Below, piece by piece: positions 35,085 to 44,767 of a stretch of DNA of 64,000 bases. Under the pieces are notes generated by a model. It searched no databases and had not been told where the DNA came from. It saw only the letters and a program-made list of their open reading frames with translations. Position 1 is the stretch's first letter; each line of letters starts with the position of its first letter. The position numbers were made by a program, and so were the translations under genes. Origin of the DNA: Spiractinospora alimapuensis (GTDB taxonomy: Bacteria; Actinomycetota; Actinomycetes; Streptosporangiales; Streptosporangiaceae); assembly GCF_018437505.1 (NCBI RefSeq), contig NZ_CP072467.1, positions 4,860,010 through 4,924,009 on the forward strand. Reading direction: 5' to 3'.

Positions 35085-37376
35085 TCACTCCGTTCGGGTG
35101 GAGTGTCTGGGGTCGGCGATGGGGCCGGCGACCTGGGGGTCTTCGGGGATGAAGACGATGGACCACGTGGACATGTCAATGTCGTAGCGGTCGTAGGGGT
35201 CGGCGGCGGCTTCGTTGACTGTGGTGGGGTTGCAGTATTGGGGCACCGTGGCGTCGCGCCCGCCGGCTTCCAGCATGGGGGCGACCTGTTCGCAGGACAT
35301 GTCGTCGAAGAAGGCGCGCTGGATGCCGGTTCCCGACCATCCCTCCACGAACTCGCCACCGCCAGAGACGAACTCCTCGGCGACCGTCATCGCGCGGTCG
35401 CAGTCGACGTCCCAGGCGTCGGCGTGGACGGTGAACGCGGATCCGTCCGGAGTGTTCACGGTGCCGCAGCCTGGTGTGTAGACGAGCAGGGTGTGCATGG
35501 CCGACTGGACGTTGTATTCCACCTCCGGCTCCGCCACCTCCACTGGTGCGTCGAGTTCGGTGAAGGTGACCGTGGCCTCCCAACCGCTCGTGGTGTAGGC
35601 CATCTGGACCGGGTTTCCCGCGTCGTCGATCCAGACCTCTCCGGTGGCGTCGAGCTCTCCCACGGTCTCACCGAGGCCGCGCGGTGCGAGGAAGCTGCCG
35701 GAGTAGCGGGTGGTCGTCGTGTCGCCGAGGGTCTCGTCGCCCTCGTCGGTGAGATCGTCGGCCGTCGCCAGTCGGCGCAGTGGTTCGACGATGGAGTCAA
35801 CGGAGTAGGAGTCCTCCGTGAAGCGGTCCGTGGTGGCGAACCAACTGGCCGGGTCCCGCATGGATGTGCCGTAGGCGTGGATCTCCCCGTCGACGTTGGC
35901 CACGATTTCGTTGCGCTGGTCTGGGACGTCCACGGCTTCGCCGTCGATCTCGCTGAGTTCCGCCATGAAGATCGGGACGGGATCCGTGGCGTACCGAACG
36001 TCGAAGCCTGTGGCGGTCGCCTGGAGCACCTCCTCCACCGCTGTTCCGCTGGCCACGGAGTACTCGTCGGCGCGTTCGGCGGTGAACTGGCGGGTGAACT
36101 CGGCGGCGAAGCCCTCCCCGTCGGCGAGAACCTGGGCCGCCTGCTCGACGATCTCCTGGCGTTGGCTCGCGGCCTGGGCGTCGACGGCGTAGTATCCGCC
36201 GGTCCCCACCGCGGCCACGGCCAAGGTCCCCCCGGCCGCGATCGCGACGGTCTTGGTCGTGAACAGGCCCGCGGCCGTTCCGGTGGTGGCTGTGGTCATG
36301 CTGGCCGCCGATACAGTGCCGCCGGCCCCGGCCGAGGCCGTCCCCGCGACGGCGCTCCCGCCGGCCGCGGTGGACGCGGACGTCGCCACCGCCGCGGCCC
36401 CCACGAGTCCCACGCCACCCGCCAAGGCGACCCACGCGCGCGGGTCGTGGCCGGCGGCGTCGAACCCCCGCCAGACGTTGCCGAGGAGCGCGGCCAGACG
36501 GATCCGCGCCTCGGATGGATGGGCCGCCGCCGTCTCGGGGGTGCCCGAGGCGAGTGCGAGGCTCTCGCGGAAGCACTCCAGCGCCAGCGGGCGGTCCGCG
36601 GCCACGGGGGAGAGCGCCCGTTCCAGCAGTTCAGCGAGGTCGGGCGGGACGCCGAGGAGGTCCGGGGTGCCGTTGCGGGTGCGGTCAAGCACCGCGCCGG
36701 TGTCCCCCACCCCGAAGGGAGGTCGCCCCGTCGCCGCGAAGGCCACGAGCCCGCCCCACGCGAACACGTCCGCCGCGGTGGTGTCGTCCCCGCCGGCGAT
36801 CCGCTCCGGGGACATGTAGCCGGGCGTGCCGTACACGCCCTCCTCCGGGCTCCGGTCCTGTGCTCGGCGGGCGATTCCGAAGTCCAGGACCCGGGGGCCG
36901 TCGGGGGAGAGGACCACGTTTCCGGGTTTGATGTCCCGGTGCAGCACGCTGGCGATGTGCAGCGTGTGCAGCGCCTCGGCGGTACCGGCCGCGAAGGCGA
37001 GCAACGCGTTGCCGGTGAGTGGGCCGTGCCGGCGAACGTGCCCGGTGAGGGTGAGCCCGGGCACGAACTCCGTCGCCAGCCACGGCTGTTCGGCCTCGGC
37101 GTCCGCTCCCAGGAACCGGGGGGCACACACGACGCTCAGGTCCCGCATCACCGCGACCTCGCGGGCGAAGGTGTCCCTGTAGGCCGGGAGCCCGGCGAGT
37201 TCCGGCTTGATGACCTTCACCGCCACACAGGTGTCGTCGACATCCAGCGCCGCGTAGACCGTCCCCATCCCGCCGGCACCGAGCCGGCCGATCACCCGGT
37301 AGGGGCCGAGCTGGCGCGGGTCATCGGCGTGGGGCGCTGTCAGTTCCGGGGGTGCGGAGGGATGGGGAGAGGACAT
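35085..37376 (-). CDS. Membrane Ser/Thr protein kinase with extracytoplasmic domain
   Basis: A 763-residue PknB-like kinase. The kinase domain spans about residues 25-280: GRLGAGGMGTVYAA, VAVKVIKPEL (catalytic Lys), LHRDIKPGNVVL, DFGIARR and GTPGYMSPERIAG. A juxtamembrane Ala/Gly/Thr-rich part leads to a single membrane helix around residue 390 (TVAIAAGGTLAVAAVGTGGYYAV). The remaining 370 residues would be outside the cell and include VDVPDQRNEIVANVDGEIHAYG and a Cys-containing end (TPGCGTVNTP; DVDCDRAM; MSCEQVAP). The outside part matches no sensor domain recognised here. Its stop lies 10 bp from the array 1 leader. Confidence 0.88.
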   Translation of the reverse strand: MSSPHPSAPPELTAPHADDPRQLGPYRVIGRLGAGGMGTVYAALDVDDTCVAVKVIKPELAGLPAYRDTFAREVAVMRDLSVVCAPRFLGADAEAEQPWLATEFVPGLTLTGHVRRHGPLTGNALLAFAAGTAEALHTLHIASVLHRDIKPGNVVLSPDGPRVLDFGIARRAQDRSPEEGVYGTPGYMSPERIAGGDDTTAADVFAWGGLVAFAATGRPPFGVGDTGAVLDRTRNGTPDLLGVPPDLAELLERALSPVAADRPLALECFRESLALASGTPETAAAHPSEARIRLAALLGNVWRGFDAAGHDPRAWVALAGGVGLVGAAAVATSASTAAGGSAVAGTASAGAGGTVSAASMTTATTGTAAGLFTTKTVAIAAGGTLAVAAVGTGGYYAVDAQAASQRQEIVEQAAQVLADGEGFAAEFTRQFTAERADEYSVASGTAVEEVLQATATGFDVRYATDPVPIFMAELSEIDGEAVDVPDQRNEIVANVDGEIHAYGTSMRDPASWFATTDRFTEDSYSVDSIVEPLRRLATADDLTDEGDETLGDTTTTRYSGSFLAPRGLGETVGELDATGEVWIDDAGNPVQMAYTTSGWEATVTFTELDAPVEVAEPEVEYNVQSAMHTLLVYTPGCGTVNTPDGSAFTVHADAWDVDCDRAMTVAEEFVSGGGEFVEGWSGTGIQRAFFDDMSCEQVAPMLEAGGRDATVPQYCNPTTVNEAAADPYDRYDIDMSTWSIVFIPEDPQVAGPIADPRHSTRTE

Positions 37377-37514
37377 GCACAGGAGTGTCGCATCCCACGG
37401 GGTGTTCTCGTAGCTCAGGGTCGACCGGCGATCACATATCCGGCAAAAGGTGCGGGATTCCCCTCGTCGAGCACCGACGATGGTCGGAGAGTCAACGGCC
37501 CGTGCACCAACGAC

Positions 37515-38270
37515 TCACGTGAGAGTGAGGTAGTGGTACCGGCCCACCTCGGTGAAGCCCAACCGCTCGTAGACGCGTTGCGCGACCTCGTTGTCGGGGA
37601 CCACCTGGAGCCACAGGTGGCGCACCCCCCGCCGCTGAGCGGCCCGTGCCAGGGCGCCGATCACCGCCCCGGCGTCCCCGTTCCCACGCGCCTCGGGACG
37701 GACTCCGAGGCAGGCGAGGCCACCCCAGTCCTCCACCAAGGCCAGCCGCCCCACCGCGCGCACCGATCCACCTCCGGCCGTTCCGGGAATCTGGCCGAAC
37801 AGGGCCGGGCCACGGGTGAGAACCTGGCGAGCGGTGTCCCAGTACCGCTCACGGGGTTCCGGCCGGTCGACGTCCCACCAGGCGTCCAACCACGCCTCAC
37901 TCGGGCTGTCCCGCACCTCCACCGGGGAACGGGCGGGGCGCAGCCGCTCCAGTACGGTCGACAACTCGGCCGCGAGATTGAGCGTTGGGGTCCGCGCCTC
38001 GTAGCCACGCTTCTCCAGCCGCGCCTCCAGGTCCGAGGGGCGGACCGCGTCGGAGATGTGGAACGTCGGTGCGAGCCCTCGGGCCGCGTACAGCTCCTGC
38101 ACCTGATCGATCGCCGCGTCGACGTCGGCCGGCTCGTGCAGAGCGAGAACGGAGTTCGCGCGCTTGGTGAACCCGTCGGCCGTGCGCACCAACCACCCGT
38201 CAACGTCAATATTGGTCAACCCGGGCCACGCCCGGTCGCTCAGGAGGTCCAACCGTTCCGCATCGATCAT
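37515..38270 (-). CDS. GNAT family N-acetyltransferase
   Basis: A 251-residue protein whose C-terminal part is a GNAT fold: ARGNGDAGAVIGALARAAQRRGVRHLWLQVVPDNEVAQRVYERLGFTEVGRYHYLTL, with the Q/RxxGxG/A-type acetyl-CoA loop (RPEARGNGDAG) and the usual NxxAxxxYxxxGF helix. The N-terminal half (LDLLSDRAWPGLTNIDVDGWLVRTADGFTKRANSVL) is a degenerate second GNAT-like half, as in two-domain acetyltransferases. The acceptor is unknown. ATG 38270 is the first in-frame start before this conserved opening; the frame is open further upstream without support. Confidence 0.8.
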   Translation of the reverse strand: MIDAERLDLLSDRAWPGLTNIDVDGWLVRTADGFTKRANSVLALHEPADVDAAIDQVQELYAARGLAPTFHISDAVRPSDLEARLEKRGYEARTPTLNLAAELSTVLERLRPARSPVEVRDSPSEAWLDAWWDVDRPEPRERYWDTARQVLTRGPALFGQIPGTAGGGSVRAVGRLALVEDWGGLACLGVRPEARGNGDAGAVIGALARAAQRRGVRHLWLQVVPDNEVAQRVYERLGFTEVGRYHYLTLT

Positions 38271-39117
38271 GCCCCGACGGTACGGGAACCCAGCTCCCCT
38301 CGGCCCGGAGGGGCGTGGCCGATGGGTCGACGACCGCGGATAGGAGCCCCGGCGAGGACCGCGACCTCCCGCCGGTCTATCCCCGGCGTCTCCCCCGGAC
38401 GCTGCCTCGCCGTTCCGCCGGCGCGTTGAGGGTCGAAGGACGCGCCCTCGCCGCGCGATCTCTCGCATCCCCACTGGGACAGGACCGACCGGCGGGCGTG
38501 CCTTGTCCACGGGCCCAAGGGGGTGCCGACGCCCCGCACCCCTTCCAAGCCCCGTCCCGCTGGCGGTCCCTCCGTGCTGGGACGGGACGGTGTTCGTGCT
38601 GAGTGGGTATGGCGTCGCCGCCTGGCACGAGGTGCGGGCCACACCCTGTCGGGCCGGGCGTCGCCAAGCGTTGAGCGCGAACCCCTACCGCTGACACGGG
38701 GACCAGCGCGGCCTGGACTCCACGACTGCATCGACCACTCCCAGTCCGTTCCTTGCGGTCTGGATGGACGCTGTCCTGGGGCAACGCCGACAACCCCGAC
38801 CTCTGGGCGTGGTTGGGGCATGGGCGCTCGGCGCCTGTGGTTGTTCGGTCGGCCGATCGAACACTCGTGGCCCCACGAAGCCCGGAGTGAGGGCGCGGGC
38901 CTGTCGCCCCGTCCCGTCCCTCACCCCCGCTCGTCGCGGTCGCGTGGTTGTCGTGCCGAAACCGGAGCTTCCAGCGGGTCGCGCCAACCCCCGGGCAAGA
39001 GTCGGCTCCGGGGGCGCGGCCCACCCGTGCGAACGAGCGGCTATCCCACTCCACGAAAACGGACGAGGCCGCGTCCGCCCCCTCCGCGGGCGCCGAGGTC
39101 ATCCTCGGGCCCGCACC
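38271..39117. other. Gene-poor stretch of about 850 bp
   Basis: No gene could be supported between the GNAT start and the molybdoenzyme stop. Frames longer than 180 codons exist on both strands but are Arg/Pro/Gly-rich, lack ribosome-binding sites and contain no recognisable domain. The stretch may be a decayed gene or a long untranslated region. Confidence 0.45.
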
Positions 39118-41481
39118 TCACCCCTGTTCGTCGCGGGGACGGGTGGCCGTCGCGCTCGGGGTGATCTCGACGATCAGGTGTTTGGTCAGGGGCTGCTCGC
39201 TCTGTGGGCTGTAGTCGCCGAGGGCGCACAGCGCGTTGAGTTCCGGCATGTACCCCGTCGCGCAGCCCTGCGGGATGTCGTAGGCGATCGCCCGGTATCC
39301 GTACACGGTGCGGCGGCTGCCGTCCTTGGCGATGCTGGTGACGTCGATGAGGTCGAAGGAGACGAGGCCACGGTCGGCCATGTCCTTCTGGTGCATGTAG
39401 ATCGCGGTGCGCAGGTTGCTGAGCCCGCGGTAGCGGTCGGTGTCGGAGTAGATGGTGGTGTTCCATTGGTCGTGGGACCGCACGGTGCTGAGGGTGAGGC
39501 GCCCTTCGCCTGGGTCGGTGTCGGGTAGTGGTGCGAGGGAGAACTCGGCCCGTCCGGACGGAGTCTCGAACACGCGCTCCCTGGCCGGCTGGGCGATTCG
39601 GAAGCCCAAGGGGTGCCGCACACGTCGGTTGAAGTCCTCGAACCCGCGCAGCACCGAGCCCATGGTGTCGCGGACGGCGTCGTAGTTCTCGCCGTAGTCC
39701 GTCCAGGGTTGTGAACTGTTGGGCAGGGTGGCCATCGCCAACCCGCTGATGATGGCCTCCTCCGACCGGAGGTGTTTGGAGATCGGGTCCCGCATGCCGT
39801 AGGACAGGTGCACCATGCTCATCGAGTCCTCCACGGTGGTGCCCTGGGTGCCCGCCGCGGTGATGTCGCGTTCGCTGCGGGCTATGCAGGGGAGGATGAG
39901 GGCCTTCTTGCCGTGGACGAGGTGGCTGCGGTTGAGTTTGGTGCTCACCTGCACTGTCAGGTCGCAGTTGCGCAGTGCCTCGAAGGTGCGTGGCGTGTCC
40001 GGTCCGGCCAACACGAAGTTGCCGCCCATCCCCACGAAGACCTTCACGTCGCCGCGCAGCATGGCCTCGATCGACTGCACCGTGCCGAGTCCCCGCTCCC
40101 GTGGCGGCTCGAAACCACACACGTCGCGGAGCCGGTCCAGGAACTCCTCACCCGGGTGGTGGGTGACGCCGCAGGTACGGTTCCCCTGCACGTTGCTGTG
40201 CCCCCGGATCGGGCAGGGCCCCGCCCCCTCCCGGCCGATGTTGCCCCGCAGCAGCAGGAGGTTCACGATCTCCCGCACCGTGTCCACACCGTGCTCCTGT
40301 TGGGTGATTCCCAGGCACCACGCGACGATGGTGCGTCGCGACCGCATGTAGATGTCCGCCAGGTGCCGCATCTCCCCCTGGGACACTCCCGACACGCGCT
40401 CCAGGTCCCGCCACTCCGTCTCGGCGCACAGCCGACGGTAGGCCTCGAAGTCGTGGGTGTGGTGGGCGATGAACTCGTGGTCGACGGCCCGCGGATTGGC
40501 CTCCGTCGCCTCCAGGACGGCCTTGGCGACACCTCGCAACACTGCCAGGTCCCCGCCCACCAGTGGCTGCACGTTCAGGTCACCGGTGGAGGTGGCGTGG
40601 AACGTCCCCATGGACACGAACTCGTGCGGCACGATCGTCTTCTCCGAGGCGAGCTCCACCAGCGGGTTGATATGCACGATGGAGGCGCCGCGGCGGTGGG
40701 CGTTGGCGAGACTCGTCAGCATGCGCGGCGCGTTGGACGCCGCGTTCACACCGACGATGAACAGGGCCTCGGCCTCGTCCCAGTCCTCGAGCATCACCGT
40801 GCCCTTGTTGGTGCCCAACGAGTCGGTCAGCGCTCGACCGCTGGCCTCGTGGCACATGTTGGAGCAGTCCGGCATGTTGTTGGTACCGAACTCCCGCACC
40901 CACAGGTTGTACAGGAACGAGCCCTCGTTGCTGAGCCGGCCCGAGGTGTAGAACGTGGCCTGGTCCGGCGAGTCCAGCGCCCGCAGCTCCGCGCCGACCA
41001 TCTCGAAGGCGCTCTCCCACGAGATCGGCACGTAGTGGTCGGTCTCGGGGTCGTAGGAGAGGGGCCCCGCGATCCGGCCGGCCGCCTCCAGCGCGTGGTC
41101 ACTCCACTCCGACAGTTCCCGCACGCTGTGCCGGGCGAAGAACTCCTTGCCGACCGTCTTACGGGTCATCTCCCAGGTGACATGCTTGATCCCGTTCTCA
41201 CAGATGTCCAGGTGCAGGCCATGACGGTCGTCGGGCCACGCGCAGCCGGGGCAGTCGAAGCCGCCGTTCTCCTGATTCATCGTTACGGTGGCCCGCACCC
41301 CGTTCACGGGTTCGCCGCTCTTGGCGATCACCCGCGCCACGGACTTCGCCGCCCCCCACCCCGCGCTGGGGTGGTTGTAGGGCCGCCAGTCGGGTGTCCC
41401 GCCGCCAGGCCCCCGCCCCGGCGCGGGGGAGTGCGGTGTCCCCACACTGAAGTTGTCCTGAGGTGCGTCGCCGTCAGTCAT
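39118..41481 (-). CDS. FdhF/YdeP family molybdopterin oxidoreductase
   Basis: A 787-residue molybdenum enzyme of the formate dehydrogenase alpha-like family (YdeP type). Typical segments are QENGGFDCPGCAWPDD near the N-terminus, RKTVGKEFFARHSVRELSEWSD, TFYTSGRLSNEGSFLYNLWVREFGTNNMPDCSNMCHEASG and AEALFIVGVNAASNAPRMLT. The C-terminal MoCo-binding domain includes RLTLSTVRSHDQWNTTIYSDTDRYRG. Such proteins carry bis-MGD; the physiological substrate of YdeP-like members is not settled. No FdhD, iron-sulfur or cytochrome partner gene is adjacent. ATG 41481 has GGGAGC upstream. Confidence 0.88.
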   Translation of the reverse strand: MTDGDAPQDNFSVGTPHSPAPGRGPGGGTPDWRPYNHPSAGWGAAKSVARVIAKSGEPVNGVRATVTMNQENGGFDCPGCAWPDDRHGLHLDICENGIKHVTWEMTRKTVGKEFFARHSVRELSEWSDHALEAAGRIAGPLSYDPETDHYVPISWESAFEMVGAELRALDSPDQATFYTSGRLSNEGSFLYNLWVREFGTNNMPDCSNMCHEASGRALTDSLGTNKGTVMLEDWDEAEALFIVGVNAASNAPRMLTSLANAHRRGASIVHINPLVELASEKTIVPHEFVSMGTFHATSTGDLNVQPLVGGDLAVLRGVAKAVLEATEANPRAVDHEFIAHHTHDFEAYRRLCAETEWRDLERVSGVSQGEMRHLADIYMRSRRTIVAWCLGITQQEHGVDTVREIVNLLLLRGNIGREGAGPCPIRGHSNVQGNRTCGVTHHPGEEFLDRLRDVCGFEPPRERGLGTVQSIEAMLRGDVKVFVGMGGNFVLAGPDTPRTFEALRNCDLTVQVSTKLNRSHLVHGKKALILPCIARSERDITAAGTQGTTVEDSMSMVHLSYGMRDPISKHLRSEEAIISGLAMATLPNSSQPWTDYGENYDAVRDTMGSVLRGFEDFNRRVRHPLGFRIAQPARERVFETPSGRAEFSLAPLPDTDPGEGRLTLSTVRSHDQWNTTIYSDTDRYRGLSNLRTAIYMHQKDMADRGLVSFDLIDVTSIAKDGSRRTVYGYRAIAYDIPQGCATGYMPELNALCALGDYSPQSEQPLTKHLIVEITPSATATRPRDEQG

Positions 41482-41562
41482 TCGGTGCTCCCGGTCGTGG
41501 GTTGCGGACATTGCCGCCGCCAAGAGGTCACTGCTTCGGCGGCGCGGCAGCGTGGATGTCGC

Positions 41563-42333
41563 TCAGGGTTGGGGACCTTCGGCCAGCATCGCCACCTCAC
41601 CGGCGCTCCAGCCGCCGTCCACGGCCAGCTCGGCTCCGGTGACGTAGGAGGCGCCGTCCGACAGCAGGAAGACGTTGGCGGCCGCGACCTCCTCCGGCTT
41701 GCCGACCCGTCCCTCCGGCGCCAGCGGGTACTCGTGGTCCGCGGCGATCGCGCCCGCCTCGTGTGTCATCGGTGTGGCGATCATGCCGGGATGTACCGAG
41801 TTCACGCGGATCCGGTACAGGGCGAACTCCTCGGCCGCGATCTTGGTGAGGCCGCGTACGCCCCACTTGGACGCCCCGTAGCCCGACGTCAGGGGAACCC
41901 CGATCAGGCCGGCCGCCGAGGACAGGTTGACGATCGACCCACCCCCGACGGTGCCCATCGGGCCGAGCATCGCCTTGAGCCCGAGAAACACGCCCACGAG
42001 GTTGATCCGGACCACGCGTTCGAAGTCCTCCAGGGGTGTGTCCTGGATGAGGGTCCCCGAGCTCACTCCGGCGTTGTTCACCAACCCGTCGATGCGCCCC
42101 AATGTGGTCTCGGCATGATGGACCACCGCCTGCCAGTCGTCCTCCCGCGTCACGTCGTGGACGTGGAACTCCACGGCGCCGCCCAGACGCTCGGCGGTGG
42201 CCTGCCCCTCGTCCACCAGCACGTCAGTGATGAGGACCCGCGCCCCGGCCTCGACACACTGCCGCGCCGTGGCCTCCCCGATCCCGCGCGCGCCACCGGT
42301 GACGACGATGACCTTCCCGCCGAGATCCCGCAT
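41563..42333 (-). CDS. Short-chain dehydrogenase/reductase
   Basis: A 256-residue classical SDR. The NAD motif TGGARGIGEATARQ is at residues 12-25, DVLVDEGQATAE suggests NAD(H) preference through Asp at the end of strand 2, and NNAGVSSGTL follows. The catalytic Ser is in IVNLSSAAGLIG and the YxxxK pair in SGYGASKWGVRGLTKI. SVHPGMIATPMT and VTGAELAVDGGWSAG complete the family pattern. It resembles bacterial 3-alpha/20-beta-hydroxysteroid dehydrogenases, though the substrate is only a guess. The ATG at 42333 follows AGGGGG; an ATG eight codons upstream sits directly on its own GGAG and is less likely. Confidence 0.88.
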   Translation of the reverse strand: MRDLGGKVIVVTGGARGIGEATARQCVEAGARVLITDVLVDEGQATAERLGGAVEFHVHDVTREDDWQAVVHHAETTLGRIDGLVNNAGVSSGTLIQDTPLEDFERVVRINLVGVFLGLKAMLGPMGTVGGGSIVNLSSAAGLIGVPLTSGYGASKWGVRGLTKIAAEEFALYRIRVNSVHPGMIATPMTHEAGAIAADHEYPLAPEGRVGKPEEVAAANVFLLSDGASYVTGAELAVDGGWSAGEVAMLAEGPQP

Positions 42334-42526
42334 GCTGCCCCCTGGAGGTCGACTCATCTCCGGAACCTCGCCGGGGTCGACAGGGCGTAGTACCAAGCCG
42401 CGGTTCGGACTCGGGAAAATCTCCGCACAGGGCACAACCGAGGCCGAGTGCCGGGGTTCACGCACACCCCGGCCACCCGCCGACCACGAACCCGTCAATG
42501 GGCGGTCAGCGGGAGCGAAACGCTGG

Positions 42527-44527
42527 TTACCAGGGGCGAATCCGGCTGAAGAGCCGCTCCCATCGGGCCGCGTAGCTGTAGCGGAGCTGGATCGCGTTCG
42601 CCAGGCTCGTGGCGCGGTCCACGACCGGCTTGGCCATGTGCTTTCGCCCGGCCTTCCGGTAGACGCGGCCCATGCTGTAGAGGGTCTCGACCAGTACCCG
42701 CGGATCCTGCGCGCGTTCGGCGATGCTGACGGCGTGCTCGACTCCCCGCACCGCCTCCTCGTTTCGGTGCAGGGACACCGCCACCACAGCCCACGTGGAC
42801 AGGGCCAGGGCCTGCAGGCCGACGTGTTGGAGTTCCTGGGCGAGCTCGGTCGCCTGGCGGGCGAGCTGCTCACCGTTACTCGTCTGCCCGCTCTGGGCTG
42901 CGGCGATCGCGCGCACGAACAGGCTCTCGGCGATCACACGGCGGGAGCCGAGCTGGTTCGCGATGATCAGGGCCTCTTCGGCGAGGTTCGACGCCGTCGC
43001 GGAGCGCATGATGATCAGCAGGGCGATGGCGCGTTCCCGCAGTGCCTCACACCGCAACAGTGGCGCGGCGCTACGGGAAGCCCACTCCAGGCCGTCCTTG
43101 AGGTAGCGGTCGGCCGTGATCGGGTCCGCTCCGTGCAGGATGGACAGCCGCCCCCGTCCCACACTGCATCGTGCGATGACCAGGCTCACGTCGCCCTGTC
43201 GCGCGATGGACTCCGCGTGCTGGAAAGCGACATCGGAGTCGGAGTATCGACCGCGTCCGAGCAGCGTGGTGGCCCGGCAAAGCTGGAGCCGGGCGGCGTA
43301 GGCGGTGGGCGGCGGCCCCTGTTCCGCCATGGCCCTGTCCGCGGCCATGAGCTTGGCGTCGACCTCCGCGAAGCGCTCCAGCTCCGAGAGGGCCTCGGCC
43401 TGCCCGAGCAGGGCCTCCGCCCGAACCGCGTGGTCGGTCGGACCTGCCGCCTTCTCGGCCGCGATCCACCGGTCCAGCGCGGCGACCGGATCGTACAACG
43501 CGGCCAACAGGTCGGTCGCCGGCAACACCGGGCCTCGCGCCACGGGTGGGGGAGTATCGCCGGGAACAGCGGACGCGAAGCCGCCCGGCGGCACGGAGTG
43601 CCTCGCTCCTGGCTGCGGTGCGTGCGACGCGGCCGGGGGAGGAGAGGGCATGTCCGCCTGCGGAGGCGGGGAGGCCGCGGGCGCGGTGGGCTGGGCAGCG
43701 GCCTTCGCGGCCACGGCGGCGGTGCCCGTCGCGGGGGGCGGCGCGCCTCCCAGCAGGAAGTCCAGGACGTCCCGCGAACTCGGCCGGTCGTCGGGCCGTT
43801 TCTCCAGGCACGACCGGACGATCGGCAGGAGCAGCTCGGGAACCCCGTCCAGCACCGGTTCCCCGGTGGCGACGCGGGCGATCCGCGCCATGTTGCTCTC
43901 GCCCGGAAACGCCTGGCTCCCGGTCGCGGCGAACACCATGACGACGCCCCACGCGAACACGTCGGCGGCGGAGGTCAGCCGGTCCCCCTCCAGTTGCTCC
44001 GGCGCCATGTACCCGGCGGTCCCGACCATCGTCGCCGAGGTGACGGCGGTTCCCTCGACCGCTCGCGCGACCCCGAAGTCAATGACGCGCGGCCCCTCCG
44101 GCGCGAGCATGATGTTGTCCGGCTTCAGGTCACGGTGCACCACCCCAGCCGCGTGGATCGCGCACAGCGCGGTGGCGGTCTGCACGGCGAGCCGCTGCAG
44201 GTCACTCCCCGACCGGGGCCCGTTCTCCGCGACCGCCTGCTGCAAGGTGGGCCCACTCACGAACTCCGTGGCGATCCACGGCCGCTCCGCCCCCGGGTCG
44301 GCATCCAGGATCTCCGCCACACAGAACCCCTGCACCTGCCGCGCCGCGGTCAACTCCCGCGCGAACAGGTCCCGCACCTTGTCGTCGTCGGCCAGATGCG
44401 GATGCAACAGCTTGACGGCCGCCTGCCGCCCATTCTCGTCGCGCCCCAGGTAGACGCTACCGAACCCGCCGCTGCCGAGCTTGTCCAACAACTCGAACCC
44501 GCCGACGCTGTCCGGCTTGTCCGCCAT
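42527..44527 (-). CDS. Ser/Thr protein kinase with C-terminal TPR-like helical domain
   Basis: A 666-residue protein. The kinase domain (about 10-260) has DKLGSGGFGSVYLG, AAVKLLHPHL, VHRDLKPDNIML, DFGVARA and GTAGYMAPEQLEG, so it should be active. A Pro/Ala-rich linker (about 270-350) follows. The last 300 residues are alpha-helical with TPR-like spacing (DHAVRAEALLGQAEALSELERFAEVDAKLMAAD; LARQATELAQELQHVGLQALALSTWAVVAVSLHRNEEAVRGVEHAV). No membrane helix is seen, so it is probably cytoplasmic. GGGGAGGA precedes ATG 44527. CRISPR array 2 begins 240 bp upstream of its start. Confidence 0.88.
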   Translation of the reverse strand: MADKPDSVGGFELLDKLGSGGFGSVYLGRDENGRQAAVKLLHPHLADDDKVRDLFARELTAARQVQGFCVAEILDADPGAERPWIATEFVSGPTLQQAVAENGPRSGSDLQRLAVQTATALCAIHAAGVVHRDLKPDNIMLAPEGPRVIDFGVARAVEGTAVTSATMVGTAGYMAPEQLEGDRLTSAADVFAWGVVMVFAATGSQAFPGESNMARIARVATGEPVLDGVPELLLPIVRSCLEKRPDDRPSSRDVLDFLLGGAPPPATGTAAVAAKAAAQPTAPAASPPPQADMPSPPPAASHAPQPGARHSVPPGGFASAVPGDTPPPVARGPVLPATDLLAALYDPVAALDRWIAAEKAAGPTDHAVRAEALLGQAEALSELERFAEVDAKLMAADRAMAEQGPPPTAYAARLQLCRATTLLGRGRYSDSDVAFQHAESIARQGDVSLVIARCSVGRGRLSILHGADPITADRYLKDGLEWASRSAAPLLRCEALRERAIALLIIMRSATASNLAEEALIIANQLGSRRVIAESLFVRAIAAAQSGQTSNGEQLARQATELAQELQHVGLQALALSTWAVVAVSLHRNEEAVRGVEHAVSIAERAQDPRVLVETLYSMGRVYRKAGRKHMAKPVVDRATSLANAIQLRYSYAARWERLFSRIRPW

Positions 44528-44767
44528 AACCGTCCTCCCCGAAGGCATGCCGCGAATGACACCCCAACCCTAGATCCTCCAGCGACGACCACCGGCCCCC
44601 AAGCCGCCGAGAGAACGTCCTCCTAGCCGCCGGGAGCGGGATGCCCCTAGTAACGGCGTGTCTACGGTCTTCGGCATCCGCCAAGTACGCCTCAGCGGCG
44701 GCAACAGCCGGCCGAATCCCCACGCAGCAGAGTGCCCCAAGCCGGACACACAGCGAGGCCTCGAGGC

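Noticed and set aside
38377-39102. 241-codon minus-strand frame in the gene-poor stretch
   Set aside because: Arg/Gly/Pro-rich, no ribosome-binding site, no domain, and overlapping frames on the other strand are equally long.
44705-44740. A possible extra degenerate repeat left of array 2 (GGCCGAATCCCCACG...)
   Set aside because: Only the ATCCCC core matches, the spacing to the first repeat (58 bp) is off, and such GC-rich similarity is expected by chance.
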